This document shows, in pieces, positions 27,401-34,099 of a stretch of DNA of 64,000 nucleotides. The DNA lies in the NCBI GenBank assembly GCA_029204225.1, contig CM055104.1, positions 21,699,952-21,763,951 of the forward strand, written 5' to 3'. Position numbers and translations under genes: made by a program. Under the pieces are notes generated by a model. The model ran no database searches, was not told the origin of the DNA, and saw only the letters and a list, made by a program, of their open reading frames with translations. How positions within the stretch are numbered: the stretch's first letter is position 1; each line of letters opens with the position of its first letter. The stretch comes from Diphasiastrum complanatum. Taxonomy: Eukaryota; Streptophyta; Lycopodiopsida; Lycopodiales; Lycopodiaceae.

Positions 27401-29105
27401 AAGTCATTTAGGTGAATGTGTTGGGACATTAACTGTATTAAGTTACGTTGATGCAACACATATTATTGACTTTCAAGATTTTTCGAAGTTTTACTTTAAA
27501 ACTTCTCCTAGGTCATATCTAGACTGATATGCACCTCTTGGAGACTGGTGTAGTTTCCTAGTAAGAGGGGGAGAAGTAATGGATAGAAAGTTATCTCCTA
27601 GAAAAATCTATAACATTGATTCCAGGAGGAATCTATAATATGTATAGATGATGGACCTGTTTCGAGAATCAGGATTGATAGGATATTTTTTATCTTCTAA
27701 AGATTTGTGGGATATCTAGTTAGAAGATGTAAGGGAAGGAAAATTAGAAAACATCCCTGTAATAGAAAAGTTACTGATTATGAATCCGATCGATCTGTAT
27801 TAGAACTAGAGAGTTCTAACTTCTATTACAAGAAGTGGTTTGTTGAAACTAGCCCTTGTGGGTTGTGATCAGCTTGATCTTAGTAAGAACTAGGATCCGT
27901 GAGTTGATGCAAGGAATGAAATTTACTCAACAATATATTCTTTTGAAATAATCTCCGATTGAGATTTTGGTTATGGAATAGCACTCTTTGAGCAATGTTT
28001 TGAGGGCCGATCCATGTTTTGAGGGCCGATTCGAATCGGTTTGGATCGGCCGATTCAAACCTCTAATTTTTTTTTTTCTATTCAAAATATGTAATACGAC
28101 TTGATACTACCTTATACAACCCATTTCAATATGTTTCCAACCTGTTACTAACTTATACAACCCATTTTAGTATCAAACTTCAGTGTTCCATTCTATGATC
28201 TATCCCCTTTTCACCTTGTACTCTTCACCCAGTAGACTGGTATCTAGAATAGTGAAGCATGTGCTGCATTTTTGGCCAATTCATGTATAACTAAAGGTGT
28301 AGAGTCTAGCTCAGATCAAACTTGCGCTGAAACGAGAACTCGAGTTTTGTTGCAGGTATGGAACTGGCACAGATGTCTTTACAGGTCGGTATAGATACTG
28401 CAAAAGGTCTGCAGTCTGCCATAAACAGTATCCAAAGTAGCAGAGTGGAAAAAGGTCTTGCAAGGATTCCAAAGCCAGCAGCTGAGAGCTTAGAACGTCG
28501 CCAGCTAAGCCTTTTCTTGTTCCTTGTATCAAGTGCAGTTTTATGGGTATTGACTTCAATATTGGTGGCGAAAGATGCACATTCTTTCAACAGGAGAAAG
28601 CTGTGGCTGGCCTGTGTTCTTGCTCCTCCAGGTGTGTGGACACGATGGTTTCTCTCACACTACAATGGGCGGGGCATAGGGAGGAAGCGGTGGCTTAAAT
28701 GGTTGCCTATTGGAACATTTGCTACTAACATCATTGCTTCCAATATTGAGTGTCTGCTCTCACTAATAAATTTAAAGGTAATTCTCAATTAGTATCTTTT
28801 TTGTGCAAGCTAGCACACTTAATTTTTTTGTGGTTTTTACTTCCTGAATTTATGTCACTTTGTTGCTTGTTGGCTATCAGGTGCACAATTATAGTTCAGC
28901 ACTGACAGTAGGTGCACTTCAACTTGGCTTGCTGGGATGTATGAGCACAGTTTCGACTCTTGTTACAGAAGTTTGTTTTTTGCATCAAGGGGAGAATCAT
29001 TGGAGGGCGTACATGTACACAATTCTTACAATGTTTTCTGCACTTATTACTGGCATTATTTTGTATTCGATTTGTGTCTGGGTTGATGATTACAAGGTCC
29101 TGTAA
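587..29105 (+). CDS. FEX: CrcB/FEX-type fluoride exporter, 5'-truncated by window edge
   Basis: Plasma-membrane fluoride channel/exporter of the Fluc/CrcB/FEX family, which keeps cytosolic fluoride low. Five exons join in frame: 587-664, 7347-7445, 16828-17020, 28356-28777, 28881-29105 (stop TAA), giving 338 visible residues. Introns are 6682, 9382, 11335 and 103 bp, all GT-AG. The first repeat domain has RYGLEELFG, the conserved Asn of LPPN, a small-residue helix (FFMGWVGIV) and the family motif [13 protein letters not shown] linker helix follows, then a second, diverged domain with [10 protein letters not shown] and [11 protein letters not shown]. This two-domain fusion is typical of eukaryotic FEX proteins. 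The hydrophilic N-terminal part expected in plant homologues is not visible and should lie left of the window. No frameshift or stop was seen in the exons, so the gene looks intact despite introns full of transposons. Family assignment is from motifs and exon order remembered for plant homologues. Confidence 0.88.
1080..1345 (-). pseudogene. LINE reverse transcriptase fragment
   Basis: Minus-strand translation reads [20 protein letters not shown] and then ILLYTDD, matching the GxxQGxxLSP...LY(A)DD blocks of plant non-LTR reverse transcriptases. The catalytic tract is YTDD where YADD is usual, and the sequence loses similarity right after it. It is a short dead fragment inside the first FEX intron. 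Confidence 0.7.
1440..2140. repeat. Alternating GGCGAAGGTT / AACCTTCGCC word array, copy 1
   Basis: The word GCGAAGGTT and its reverse complement recur about every 50-100 bp with decay, including the perfect palindrome GCGAACGTTCGC at 1686-1697. Spacers carry T-rich stretches. The same array occurs at 35815-36680. Each array lies about 0.8 kb from an LTR end reading GTGCCCAACA (2957-2966 and 37462-37471), so both probably belong to one Athila/Tat-like LTR retrotransposon family. Confidence 0.7.
2419..2485. repeat. (GA)n microsatellite
   Basis: About 33 GA units with one C interruption. On the minus strand it follows an AATAAA-like signal (TCTAATAAAAC). Confidence 0.95.
2747..3322. repeat. 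288-bp tandem duplication containing an LTR end
   Basis: 2747-3034 and 3035-3322 are adjacent direct copies with about five differences by eye. Each holds an LTR-like end finishing GTGCCCAACA (2957-2966 and 3245-3254) plus about 68 bp of flank ending in a TTTTTTG tract. The LTR end resembles the one at 37462-37471. Confidence 0.9.
3285..3491 (-). pseudogene. copia gag-pol fragment, protease/integrase boundary
   Basis: Minus-strand translation has [16 protein letters not shown] followed by [19 protein letters not shown]. This matches the (T)GxxSH...G.G.....VLYVP.L..NLLS block downstream of the protease in Ty1/copia polyproteins. It runs into the 288-bp duplication and ends there. Confidence 0.75.
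3500..5400. other. FEX intron stretch with little recognisable content
   Basis: Apart from the possible gag knuckle at 4020-4130, no coding domain or structured repeat is recognisable here. Open frames in this stretch lack family motifs and I do not treat them as genes. Confidence 0.5.
4020..4130 (-). pseudogene. Possible gag zinc-knuckle remnant
   Basis: The minus strand reads, across a frameshift, FYKYR then [12 protein letters not shown]. This resembles a CxxC..xxHYIKDC nucleocapsid knuckle with the first two cysteines lost. Short and degraded, so tentative. Confidence 0.35.
5425..5690. repeat. GGCAGCGCTGCC palindromic word array
   Basis: At least ten variants of GGCAGCGCTGCC occur about every 24-40 bp, for example AGGCAGCGCTGCCT at 5430-5443, GGCAGCGTTGTTGCC near 5521 and GGTAGCGCTGCTGCC near 5631. 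ATGTTAGGYAGCG recurs twice. The array forces an Ala/Gly/Val-rich open frame that I do not regard as a gene. Confidence 0.8.
5759..5836. repeat. (GA)n microsatellite
   Basis: About 39 GA units followed by ttgatttattaatatc. On the minus strand the tract directly follows ATTAATAAATC, a polyadenylation-like signal. Confidence 0.97.
6395..6556. repeat. CGTTCCGGAACG-word element, inverted relative to 41510-41672
   Basis: It carries the perfect palindrome CGCGTTCCGGAACGCG (6524-6539), a near-copy CGTTCCGGGA at 6491-6500 and a poly-A tract. The reverse complement of TGTTGCTTGGTTTCAGATGG lies at 6407-6426. The whole segment matches the reverse complement of 41510-41672, and a third, diverged copy is at 29190-29420. 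Confidence 0.8.
7347..7445 (+). CDS. FEX: FEX exon, first-domain Asn motif
   Basis: 99 bp, phase 0 at both ends, acceptor aaacag and donor GTATTT. It encodes [11 protein letters not shown] and ends with SSLPPNM. The family's conserved Asn sits just before the splice junction, and the glycine-rich helix it pairs with begins in the next exon 9.4 kb away. Confidence 0.8.
7450..8430. other. FEX intron stretch, nothing recognised
   Basis: A/T-rich sequence with only short chance open frames. No repeat or domain was recognised by eye. Confidence 0.5.
8440..8640 (+). repeat. LTR fragment of the plus-strand chromovirus family
   Basis: This stretch aligns by eye with 14230-14400 and 32960-33230. Shared landmarks are a GG(T/C)TGGA-type start, a CTCCTAAAA block, GTCATATGCTCA, and a GATGAGTGACAC segment seen here and in the 32960 copy (disrupted in the 14230 copy). 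No coding part of that family is attached here. Confidence 0.6.
8815..9160 (-). pseudogene. gypsy RNase H start joined to integrase H2C2 remnant
   Basis: 9055-9160 reads [17 protein letters not shown], the start of a gypsy RNase H, with about 13 bp lost relative to the copy at 63900. The strand then passes directly to [18 protein letters not shown] and, in a shifted frame with one stop, [10 protein letters not shown]...[10 protein letters not shown], an H2C2 integrase finger. The core of RNase H is absent. Confidence 0.75.
9157..10125 (-). pseudogene. gypsy reverse transcriptase, frameshifted
   Basis: Minus-strand blocks in order: [20 protein letters not shown] (about 9920), [25 protein letters not shown], the catalytic [10 protein letters not shown] (9590-9620), then [10 protein letters not shown] and [13 protein letters not shown] of the thumb/connection. 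The FVIVYLDD core is intact. Several frame changes (near 9835, 9480 and 9960) interrupt it. Confidence 0.88.
10121..11826 (-). pseudogene. gypsy gag and protease
   Basis: The gag start is at 11826-11566 ([11 protein letters not shown] region). A gap with frameshifts covers the central gag, and an uninterrupted 388-codon frame runs 11287-10121. That frame has [11 protein letters not shown] (gag end), the zinc knuckle [14 protein letters not shown] near 10915, and a retropepsin-like segment [15 protein letters not shown] near 10690 with DDGS where DTGS or DSGS is common. The reverse transcriptase begins next to its 3' end. Confidence 0.85.
11904..11945. repeat. (GA)n microsatellite in gypsy leader
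   Basis: About 21 GA units between the gag start and the PBS of the minus-strand gypsy element. Confidence 0.95.
12471..12665 (-). repeat. Probable gypsy LTR (12487-12665) with adjacent primer-binding site
   Basis: On the minus strand the segment begins TGTTGTGACTTGC and ends GGTTGTAACA, then TTTTGATATCAGAGCC. The last part resembles the initiator-Met tRNA site TGGTATCAGAGC. The 179-bp length and TGTT...AACA ends are plausible for an LTR, but no partner copy is present, so the boundary is inferred. Confidence 0.5.
12929..14450 (+). mobile_element. Internally deleted chromovirus, copy 1
   Basis: Plus strand: gag from ATG 12929 ([13 protein letters not shown], later [11 protein letters not shown] and FKRMFVENW), a degraded basic stretch to about 13740, then the chromodomain-like end [12 protein letters not shown] near 13990-14030, then an LTR-like segment 14230-14450. 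Reverse transcriptase, RNase H and integrase core are missing. Multiple stops are present. A homologous copy at 31615-33380 has the same parts with a different internal deletion. Confidence 0.8.
14470..15050. repeat. CGATTCGAATCG-word element
   Basis: Contains many copies of ATTCGAAT and variants, including the perfect palindrome CCGATTCGAATCGG at 15010-15023, clustered at both ends (14485-14535 and 14880-15025). The same 14-mer occurs at 28026-28039, and related words occur at 19325-19420 and 27020-27100. Confidence 0.75.
14803..15830. repeat. 1-kb segment bounded by 53-bp inverted repeats
   Basis: 14803-14855 is an almost perfect reverse complement of 15779-15830 (one substitution and one T indel by eye). 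The outer ends read AGTTTTTA...TAAAAACT. The interior has a word array and a (CT)n tract and no transposase. No target duplication could be seen. Confidence 0.75.
15418..15478. repeat. (CT)n microsatellite
   Basis: About 30 CT units between the 53-bp inverted repeats. Confidence 0.96.
15888..16130 (-). other. Acidic open frame over a TCATCC minisatellite
   Basis: An 80-codon frame, more than half Ser/Asp/Glu, lies on the minus strand. Its centre is a 6-bp repeat (tcatcc/tcaccc, about 15987-16047) reading DEDEDE. It ends in [12 protein letters not shown]. It could be the acidic end of a degraded transposon protein or a chance product of the repeat. I do not recognise it. Confidence 0.25.
16828..17020 (+). 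CDS. FEX: FEX exon with the SITTFASW pore motif
   Basis: 193 bp, starting in phase 0 and ending in phase 1 (G|GT), acceptor tttaag and donor GTGAGA. It encodes the small-residue helix [10 protein letters not shown] and the hallmark [16 protein letters not shown]. In bacterial Fluc proteins this TTFS-type helix break holds the structural Na+ and the pore phenylalanines. This is the strongest single piece of evidence for the family. Confidence 0.9.
17728..17815. repeat. GAAATGCATTTC-word element
   Basis: Contains the perfect palindrome GAAATGCATTTC (17751-17762) plus variants CATTTCTAAGAAATG, AGAAACGCAG and TGAATGCGTTTTT within about 90 bp, next to a poly-A tract. Same design as the other word elements, with a different word. 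Confidence 0.55.
18540..19210 (-). pseudogene. LINE ORF2 remnant, RT block and C-terminal block
   Basis: Minus strand 19200-19000 reads [17 protein letters not shown], then [14 protein letters not shown], which are reverse transcriptase blocks of plant L1-type LINEs. At 18690-18550 it reads [18 protein letters not shown] then LEHFIFQCP, the conserved end of LINE ORF2. Only about 0.5 kb separates blocks that are normally well over 1 kb apart, so the catalytic core is deleted. Confidence 0.8.
19325..19420. repeat. GAATCGCGATTC-word element
   Basis: Contains the perfect palindrome GAATCGCGATTC (19331-19342) plus GGATCGAATCGCAATTC, GATTCGAACC and TTCGAATCGG. Related to the CGATTCGAATCG elements at 14.5, 27.0 and 28.0 kb. 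Confidence 0.6.
19722..19858. repeat. ACCGTGGTACGGT-word element, left part, split by an LTR retrotransposon
   Basis: GAACCGTACCACGGTTC (19758-19774) and its exact reverse complement (19777-19793) are separated by 2 bp, followed by (TTAA)n-type sequence and the start of a TTTCACAGA repeat. The element continues at 26539 after the inserted chromovirus. Confidence 0.75.
19859..20309 (-). repeat. 3' LTR of the chromovirus
   Basis: 451 bp, ends AGTTATGAACG...TCCATAACT on the plus strand. The minus-strand PPT GTCGGGGAG lies immediately upstream, which fixes the AG start independently of the target duplication. Confidence 0.95.
20310..20318 (-). promoter_or_regulatory. Polypurine tract
   Basis: Plus-strand ctccccgac reads GTCGGGGAG on the minus strand, directly adjacent to the 3' LTR. 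In LTR retrotransposons this primes plus-strand DNA synthesis. Confidence 0.8.
20354..21540 (-). pseudogene. Chromovirus integrase with C-terminal chromodomain
   Basis: Integrase core blocks in order: MDFIIGLP (21490), LSHRDSKF, and [17 protein letters not shown] near 21170, giving the D, D and E positions. Then [18 protein letters not shown] and [11 protein letters not shown] of the GPY/F region, and the chromodomain [17 protein letters not shown] at 20500-20560. Frames change near 21290 and 21000. A TAG at about 21535 separates this part from the zinc-binding finger upstream. Chromodomains in this family target integration to modified chromatin (established for chromoviruses). Confidence 0.9.
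21535..22320 (-). pseudogene. Chromovirus RNase H and integrase zinc finger
   Basis: RNase H catalytic neighbourhoods VETDAS (22265), [15 protein letters not shown] and VTDHQSL are present, followed by [14 protein letters not shown]. The H2C2 finger [12 protein letters not shown]...CPFCLRNK is intact. A frameshift near 22300 separates it from the reverse transcriptase and an in-frame TAG ends it where CAG would be expected. Confidence 0.88.
22320..23235 (-). pseudogene. Chromovirus reverse transcriptase
   Basis: In order: [49 protein letters not shown] and the catalytic [11 protein letters not shown] near 22680. A frameshift near 22595 moves the thumb ([15 protein letters not shown]) to another frame. 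The stop at 23236-23238 separates it from the protease in the same frame. Confidence 0.92.
23238..23760 (-). pseudogene. Chromovirus aspartic protease
   Basis: Retropepsin active-site motif [14 protein letters not shown] near 23720 and the flap/second half [13 protein letters not shown]. It processes the Gag-Pol polyprotein in functional relatives. It continues in frame to the RT except for one TAG. Confidence 0.9.
23940..25055 (-). pseudogene. Chromovirus gag with zinc knuckle
   Basis: Starts at the ATG complementary to 25053-25055, about 1.0 kb inside the 5' LTR. The capsid-type block [19 protein letters not shown] is near 24530. The knuckle [14 protein letters not shown] at 23955-24000 lies in a shifted frame, so a frameshift falls near 24030-24060. 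The C-terminal part before the knuckle is Pro/Ser-rich. Confidence 0.88.
25060..26075 (-). other. Chromovirus 5' untranslated leader
   Basis: About 1 kb between PBS and gag, with repeated GGGCGCC and TAGGGCGCC(C/T) blocks (25620-26030). No protein domain was recognised. Confidence 0.6.
26076..26087 (-). promoter_or_regulatory. Primer-binding site, initiator-Met tRNA type
   Basis: Minus strand TGGTATCAGAGC directly follows the LTR end CATAACT. It is a perfect match to the usual plant initiator-Met tRNA site. Confidence 0.93.
26088..26538 (-). repeat. 5' LTR of the chromovirus
   Basis: 451 bp, paired with 19859-20309. Differences seen include G/C, G/T, G/C, T/C, C/G, A/G and G/T changes, with no length difference. 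Confidence 0.95.
26539..26815. repeat. Right part of the split word element, TTTCACAGA array and inverted end
   Basis: About 150 bp of imperfect CAGATTTCACAGACA repeats, a T-rich stretch, then (AATT)n and GGTTCACCACGGTTCATC. The end order mirrors the left part (ACCGTGG words outside, AATTAATT inside), so the whole has foldback-like ends. Confidence 0.65.
27020..27100. repeat. Degenerate ATTCGAAT-word block
   Basis: GATTCGCCAATTC, CCGATTTGAAAAGG, GTCGAATAGG, CCAATTCAACCAATTCCGAAT within 80 bp, a decayed relative of the 14.5 and 28.0 kb blocks. Confidence 0.5.
28005..28075. repeat. CCGATTCGAATCGG-word block
   Basis: The perfect palindrome CCGATTCGAATCGG (28026-28039) is followed by GGATCGGCCGATTCAAACC and a poly-T tract, about 280 bp upstream of a FEX exon. 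Confidence 0.65.
28356..28777 (+). CDS. FEX: FEX exon, linker helix and start of second domain
   Basis: 422 bp, acceptor tgcag and donor GTAATT. It starts with GT, completing the Gly codon of the previous exon. It encodes a hydrophobic linker helix ([18 protein letters not shown]), a basic loop with [15 protein letters not shown], and [10 protein letters not shown] of the second domain. Confidence 0.88.
28881..29105 (+). CDS. FEX: FEX terminal exon
   Basis: 225 bp, acceptor ctatcag, stop TAA at 29103-29105. It encodes [16 protein letters not shown], the second-domain counterpart of SITTFASW, and a last hydrophobic helix. The stop codon lies 4 bp inside a 113-bp tandem duplication (29099-29325). 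Confidence 0.87.
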   Translation: MHNYSSALTVGALQLGLLGCMSTVSTLVTEVCFLHQGENHWRAYMYTILTMFSALITGIILYSICVWVDDYKVL

Positions 29106-29325
29106 CATTCTAAATTGGAAACTTATAGTTTTGATATGTCTAGCAACTTTCTAATAATTTTTAGGTATTCTTATCATGGATCAAACCGAAGTTGCACGTT
29201 CCGTTCCGGAACCTGTAACATTCTCAATTGGAAACTTATAGCTTCCGTATGTCTAGCAACTTTCGAATAATTTTTAGGTCTTCTTATCATGGATCAAAAC
29301 CAAAGTTGCACGTTCCGTTCCAGAG
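29099..29325. repeat. 113-bp tandem duplication at the FEX stop codon
   Basis: 29099-29211 and 29212-29325 are direct copies with about nine differences. Unit 1 contains the FEX stop codon; both end with GTTGCACGTTCCGTTCC, the edge of a CGTTCCGGAACG-word element. Confidence 0.88.
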
Positions 29326-29660
29326 ATCCAGAAAATTCCATTAGGGTTTCCTCGATCGCTTTTTGTTTCTTTTTTTTCAAAAGCTGCCAATTTTTCTGTT
29401 GCTTGGTTTCAGATGGTTAACCCCTAATCGTTTTTGCAGATATATTCATTGACTATTCATTTCAATTCTATCTGCTTCAGTATTTATGCTATTCATTTGG
29501 ATTGCAATCAGCGGTGGATCCGTGCCCAGTGAGAAAAAAATTTGCAAATTTTGTTGCGATCCGGGACAGGTTTCTGGTCCTGGATCGCTGGTGATCTGGA
29601 TCGCACGATCCGGATCATTTTGCAGCGGATCGCGATCCGCTGCAACTCAGGATTAAACAA
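29326..29660. repeat. Word elements CGTTCCG and GGATCGCGATCC downstream of FEX
   Basis: 29326-29420 repeats the CCATTAGGGTTTC and TGTTGCTTGGTTTCAGATGG (29397-29416) landmarks of the 41.5 kb element. 29560-29643 has dense GATCC/GGATC words and a 22-bp perfect palindrome at 29622-29643 with core AGCGGATCGCGATCCGCT. Confidence 0.7.
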
Positions 29661-29669
29661 AAGTTTGCA

Positions 29670-31600
29670 ATTTTTATGCTGTTGTGTCCATTAGCATGTA
29701 TAATATCTTACATTTACTGATGTTAGATGTCACACCTTCTACAGAAGTGATCGAATAACCTTCATATGTGAGTCTGTCTGTTCATGTTGTGGCAACTTAA
29801 TGACCATTAGAGCATTATGCAAACGTGCATTTATCTACAAGCTCTATGTCGAAAGGCCGTCCCAAATTGGATTGGAAGAGCAGACACTGCTCCACCGTGG
29901 AGTTGAACCCTGCACCACAATGGGTATATTGGAACTGTTCTACTGGGTGACACAGCAGAGCTCATATGCTATTCTTTATCTGTTGTCTTCTGTCAAATAC
30001 ATAACTTTGACTTGACATTTATCACATACCAGCTCCAACATCAAGGTCAAGCTATTATATCAAATACTCACAAAGATTTGGCAATTTCAAAATTTTTACA
30101 ATGTGTCATCAAGCTTTTTCCATCTCCCTTCCTTGCCTTGTTTCTTATTGCACGAGACACAAGGAAGAAGACAAAGCATCAGATAGCAGGATGAGAGAGA
30201 AAAATATGCAGCTGAGTATAGATGCTGCTAAACCAGTGCTTATGCTAACAAATCACACTTTATTTTTCCAGGCTCTTACCTTGCATTTGTGAGGTTGATA
30301 TATCAGTTCGACGCATCGTCTATTACTTTCATTCTGATCAATAAGTATAGGGAAAGGGCCCCACCTGAGGGCCTTCCTCATTTCAGGCCCTGAGGGTGCC
30401 TCAAAATGAGGAAGGCTTGATGGTAGGGGGCTTTTTGGTGTAAAGACTAGCCACAAAAATTGGTCTCAAAAAAATCACCTCAGAGTGAAAGTGTTGTCAC
30501 CCGTGAAATTTATGCAAACTCTTAAAGATTTACTCGCATCCTGAGTAAACCGATTCACTGATTCTTATCCTTTAGGAGAGGAACCTTATGGATTCGTAAA
30601 GTTCCTCTGAGCATTTCAGAAATTCGTTAAGGTTCATGCAGTTAGATTGCACAGGCCTTGATGCGTTAAAAAAATCCACTCCACTGTTGGCAACACAGTT
30701 GCAGAAACACGTTGCCAATCGATAGATGCAAACATTTTTATTTGCCATTTCAAATAAACATTGACTCAAATTATGTGGTAAAAGCATGATCCCTAAATGT
30801 TTGTACAACTTTGAAAAACATTAAATCACCACCTCCATTAGGTTTGAAACATATCAAAATTGAAACATGTTGAATTTTGCTTGTAGCAACCATGATTTTA
30901 CAATAGTGCAAAAATCTTGGAAAAACAAATTTGGGGCCTGGCTTGGCCAACCTCCCAAAAGAAGCCCAAAATTTATGATAAAAAGTTTGTTGTAAGAGTC
31001 CACAGGCCTGTCTTTTGCAATTGTGGTTGCCAAACATAACATTGATAACCCATTCCACTATTGCCCAAGGCAATACCATGTTGACCCTGATGACTGCTGT
31101 CTATGTAGTCCCACTTAGTAGAATTTAAAATTCAGTGCCTGTTTGACTGTCAACAAGATTAACAAATGTTCCATCAATGTGATAGCTCCAGAACTATCAA
31201 TGTGCAGATTGTGAAGCTTCATAGGAGAAACGTTGACTAGTTCCTTATGTTGTAAATCCATCGTATCTTTCAGACAAAAGGTGATGCAATCAGGATGTCG
31301 CTCCACCATTGATCTTCCATTATCTTTCTCAACTACCGAGGTACCATTATAATCAGGTAGCACAACTTCTAACTTTGACAAAGAGAGGAAAGGAAGTCCT
31401 CACAGATTCACCATTTGTTGGAGGACATGGATTTTTTGCACCATTGAGTGGATCTTGTCACGGTTGATCCTAGATTTTTTTTTTGTCATTTGTCAACAAG
31501 AGTAGTGGGTAGTATCTCTAGGGCTATTGGTTCAATGGTGAAGTCTAACTACACCTTTTTTGTTTCCACCCATTGTCTTTCATGTTTCCATGTTTGATTT
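29670..31600. other. Intergenic stretch, mostly unrecognised
   Basis: A short CCTGAGGGCC/CCCTCAGG word block lies at 30340-30425. Open frames at 29800-30015, 30771-31079 and 31115-31381 lack recognisable domains. It may include the FEX 3' UTR and the 5' part of the next retroelement. Confidence 0.45.
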
Positions 31601-31614
31601 GCAAGGTAGATGCC

Positions 31615-33380
31615 ATGGAGGTGATTTTACAACACATTCTTGACCAACTAAAGTCGGCTAAATCTCCACAGGAACCTAAAAGGGTTAGTGGAACGGCTAT
31701 GGTAGCCGTTGAGCCTGTGACAGTTGAGAAAGAAGCTGAACAACCATCAAAGATGCGGAAATTGCCCACAATTAAAGATTTGAAACCACCAAAATACACA
31801 GGAGCTGTTGCAGTACGCAACAACGATGGAGTCGAGAATTGGATTCAGAAGTGGGAAAAGGCTTTTTAGATGTGATGATGAACATAAGATTGCAAAAGCC
31901 ACGTATCGCTTGCAAGAGACGGCAAAACGCTGGTGGAAAATTGAGAAGGATAATCTGGTGCCTGCAACTTGGGATCAGTTTAAGCGGATGTTTGCTGAGA
32001 ATTGGGTGCCATTAGATGAGAAAAACCAGGCGATGCAAGCATGGTCAAGTCTCAAACAAGGCAATGCGTCCGTACAAGAAAATGCTGACAAATATAGGGA
32101 GACACTGGACATGCCCATCTACAGTGCGTACTGGAGCTTGTACAAGAAGCAAACGCAATATTACTCACTCCCTATGAGCTGTACAACGAACAACCAGTGC
32201 TCATGTATCTATTACCATAGTCTGAAATGCGCTTCTTGTGGTCTATCTTTTGGAAAGCAATGATTGATCTGGATAGAATGATAGCTGCAATTGATCGCTG
32301 GTAATGGCAATGAAATGTTTGAGTTAGCGAAGGTTAATATTAGGCAAGCGATGGATCGAGCTAAGTCTTACGCTGATCAGCATCGCACGCCTAGAGAGTT
32401 TGTGGTAGGAGACATGGTGTTTCTCCAAGTACCCAAGGACTCTAAGACCTTTAAGACGGGCAAATGCTACAAGTTGTTCCCGCGTTATTGTGGACCCTGG
32501 ATGATGTTTCTTATAAGTTAGATTTTCCTAAAACTTGTAAAGTGCATCCTGTATTTAATGTTTCTAGATTGAAACGAGTTTTACATAACAATGATAACTT
32601 GTTGTCTGATGGTTTGTTTGCATGCAGGGAGAAGTAACCCATGGGCCAGCGAGGGTATTGTATAGGCGGGAGAGGCGTTTACGCAACTGTTTGATTCGTG
32701 AGTACTTGGTCGTTTGGCATGGCAGGCCTCTTTCTGATGCTACCTGGGAGACTGCGCACAGTCTGCATGCACAGTACCCTAGCTTTGCCATCGCGGACGA
32801 TGTTACCTGAGGGGGAAAAGGATGGTACAGCTTTTACTCCATGTCCCGGTTGTTTACTGTTTTTACTTATAGATGTACTTCTTGTAAATATAGAAATGGC
32901 TAAGTCACCGGCCTGTGGTGACCTTCGTAACAAAAATGTAAATAAAGCTGTAAATGATGTTTCTGAGCCTCAGAGTCGCATGTTGCTTGGGTATAGAGTA
33001 CCGGGTCATTAATTCGGAGTGGCTGGACTGACCTCCTAAAAAGTAGAAGAGTTGACTAGACAATGTAACACATGTCATATGCTCATTAGGACACTTGGTC
33101 CAGTGAATGAGTGACACATGTCAGGGTTGACTAGTCAAACATGACACATGTCACATGCCACTGGGACATTTGGTCCAATGGATGAGTGACACATGTCAGT
33201 CTACTCACTTGCCTATGTGTCAGGGTACTGCCAAGTGGCAAGTGTCGACTGTGCATGGAGTTGGCCATGTGTCGAGATTTAGGAAGGGTTAGGGTTAAGG
33301 GGTGCTTGAGGATTGTGTATAAGTGAGCCTAGAGAGAGGCATTGCTCATCATAATCTATGCAACAAAGGCTGGGAGGAGA
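31615..33380 (+). mobile_element. Internally deleted chromovirus, copy 2
   Basis: Gag from ATG 31615 (MEVILQHILDQLK, DGVENWIQKWEKAF, RWWKIEKDNLVPATWDQF, FAENWVPLDEKNQAMQAW) with one frameshift near 31860. Gag is joined after about 32270 directly to the integrase tail (FVVGDMVFLQVP, FPRYCGPW at 32395-32505) and to a chromodomain (LIREYLVVWHGRPLSDATWE, 32690-32750). LTR-like sequence follows at 32960-33380, including an internal duplication of about 70 bp with GATGAGTGACAC-type words. Protease, RT, RNase H and the integrase core are absent. Confidence 0.85.
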
Positions 33381-33783
33381 CGACACATCCAGCTCCATTG
33401 TGTTTTTGTTTGATGCTATGTGCTTGCAGGGAATCAGAGAGGCTGGAAATTTGTGGCGATCAGTGCATGTTTTGGACGGGTGTCAGTAGGAAGATCAGGG
33501 AGAGCCTGACATGTAGGAGTAGACATGAAGAGACATGGGCTTCTATTAGCATATTTGACAAATTGAGATACCGATAATCAATCATCATGTCTTCCACCAC
33601 CAACACTCCAGGGCCCTCCCACAGACACCACCACGCTTGTAGGACCCTTTCTTGAATTTTCCATTAATTTTTTATAATTTTTGTTGTCTTGAGAGTGTGG
33701 CATAATGATTAGCATTTCAATTATTGATGTCAAAAATTAAATTCCGATTCAAAGTGTGTGCATGAGTAGATATCACAACAACA

Positions 33784-33943
<160 letters not shown>

Positions 33944-34099
33944 TAAAGAGTGCTCGTCTTTGACGGGCAATGGCGGTCGATCTAGGCGACGACCGATGAT
34001 TTGGAAATTGAGTATCTCGTTGACAGGAGAATTTTTCGATGATTTGGAAATTTAGTATGTCCTCGTTGACGGGTGGAAGATGTATGTGTTTACGTGGCC

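Noticed and set aside
29800-30015. 71-codon frame downstream of FEX
   Set aside because: No recognisable motif or splice link to FEX; FEX already ends with a stop at 29103-29105.
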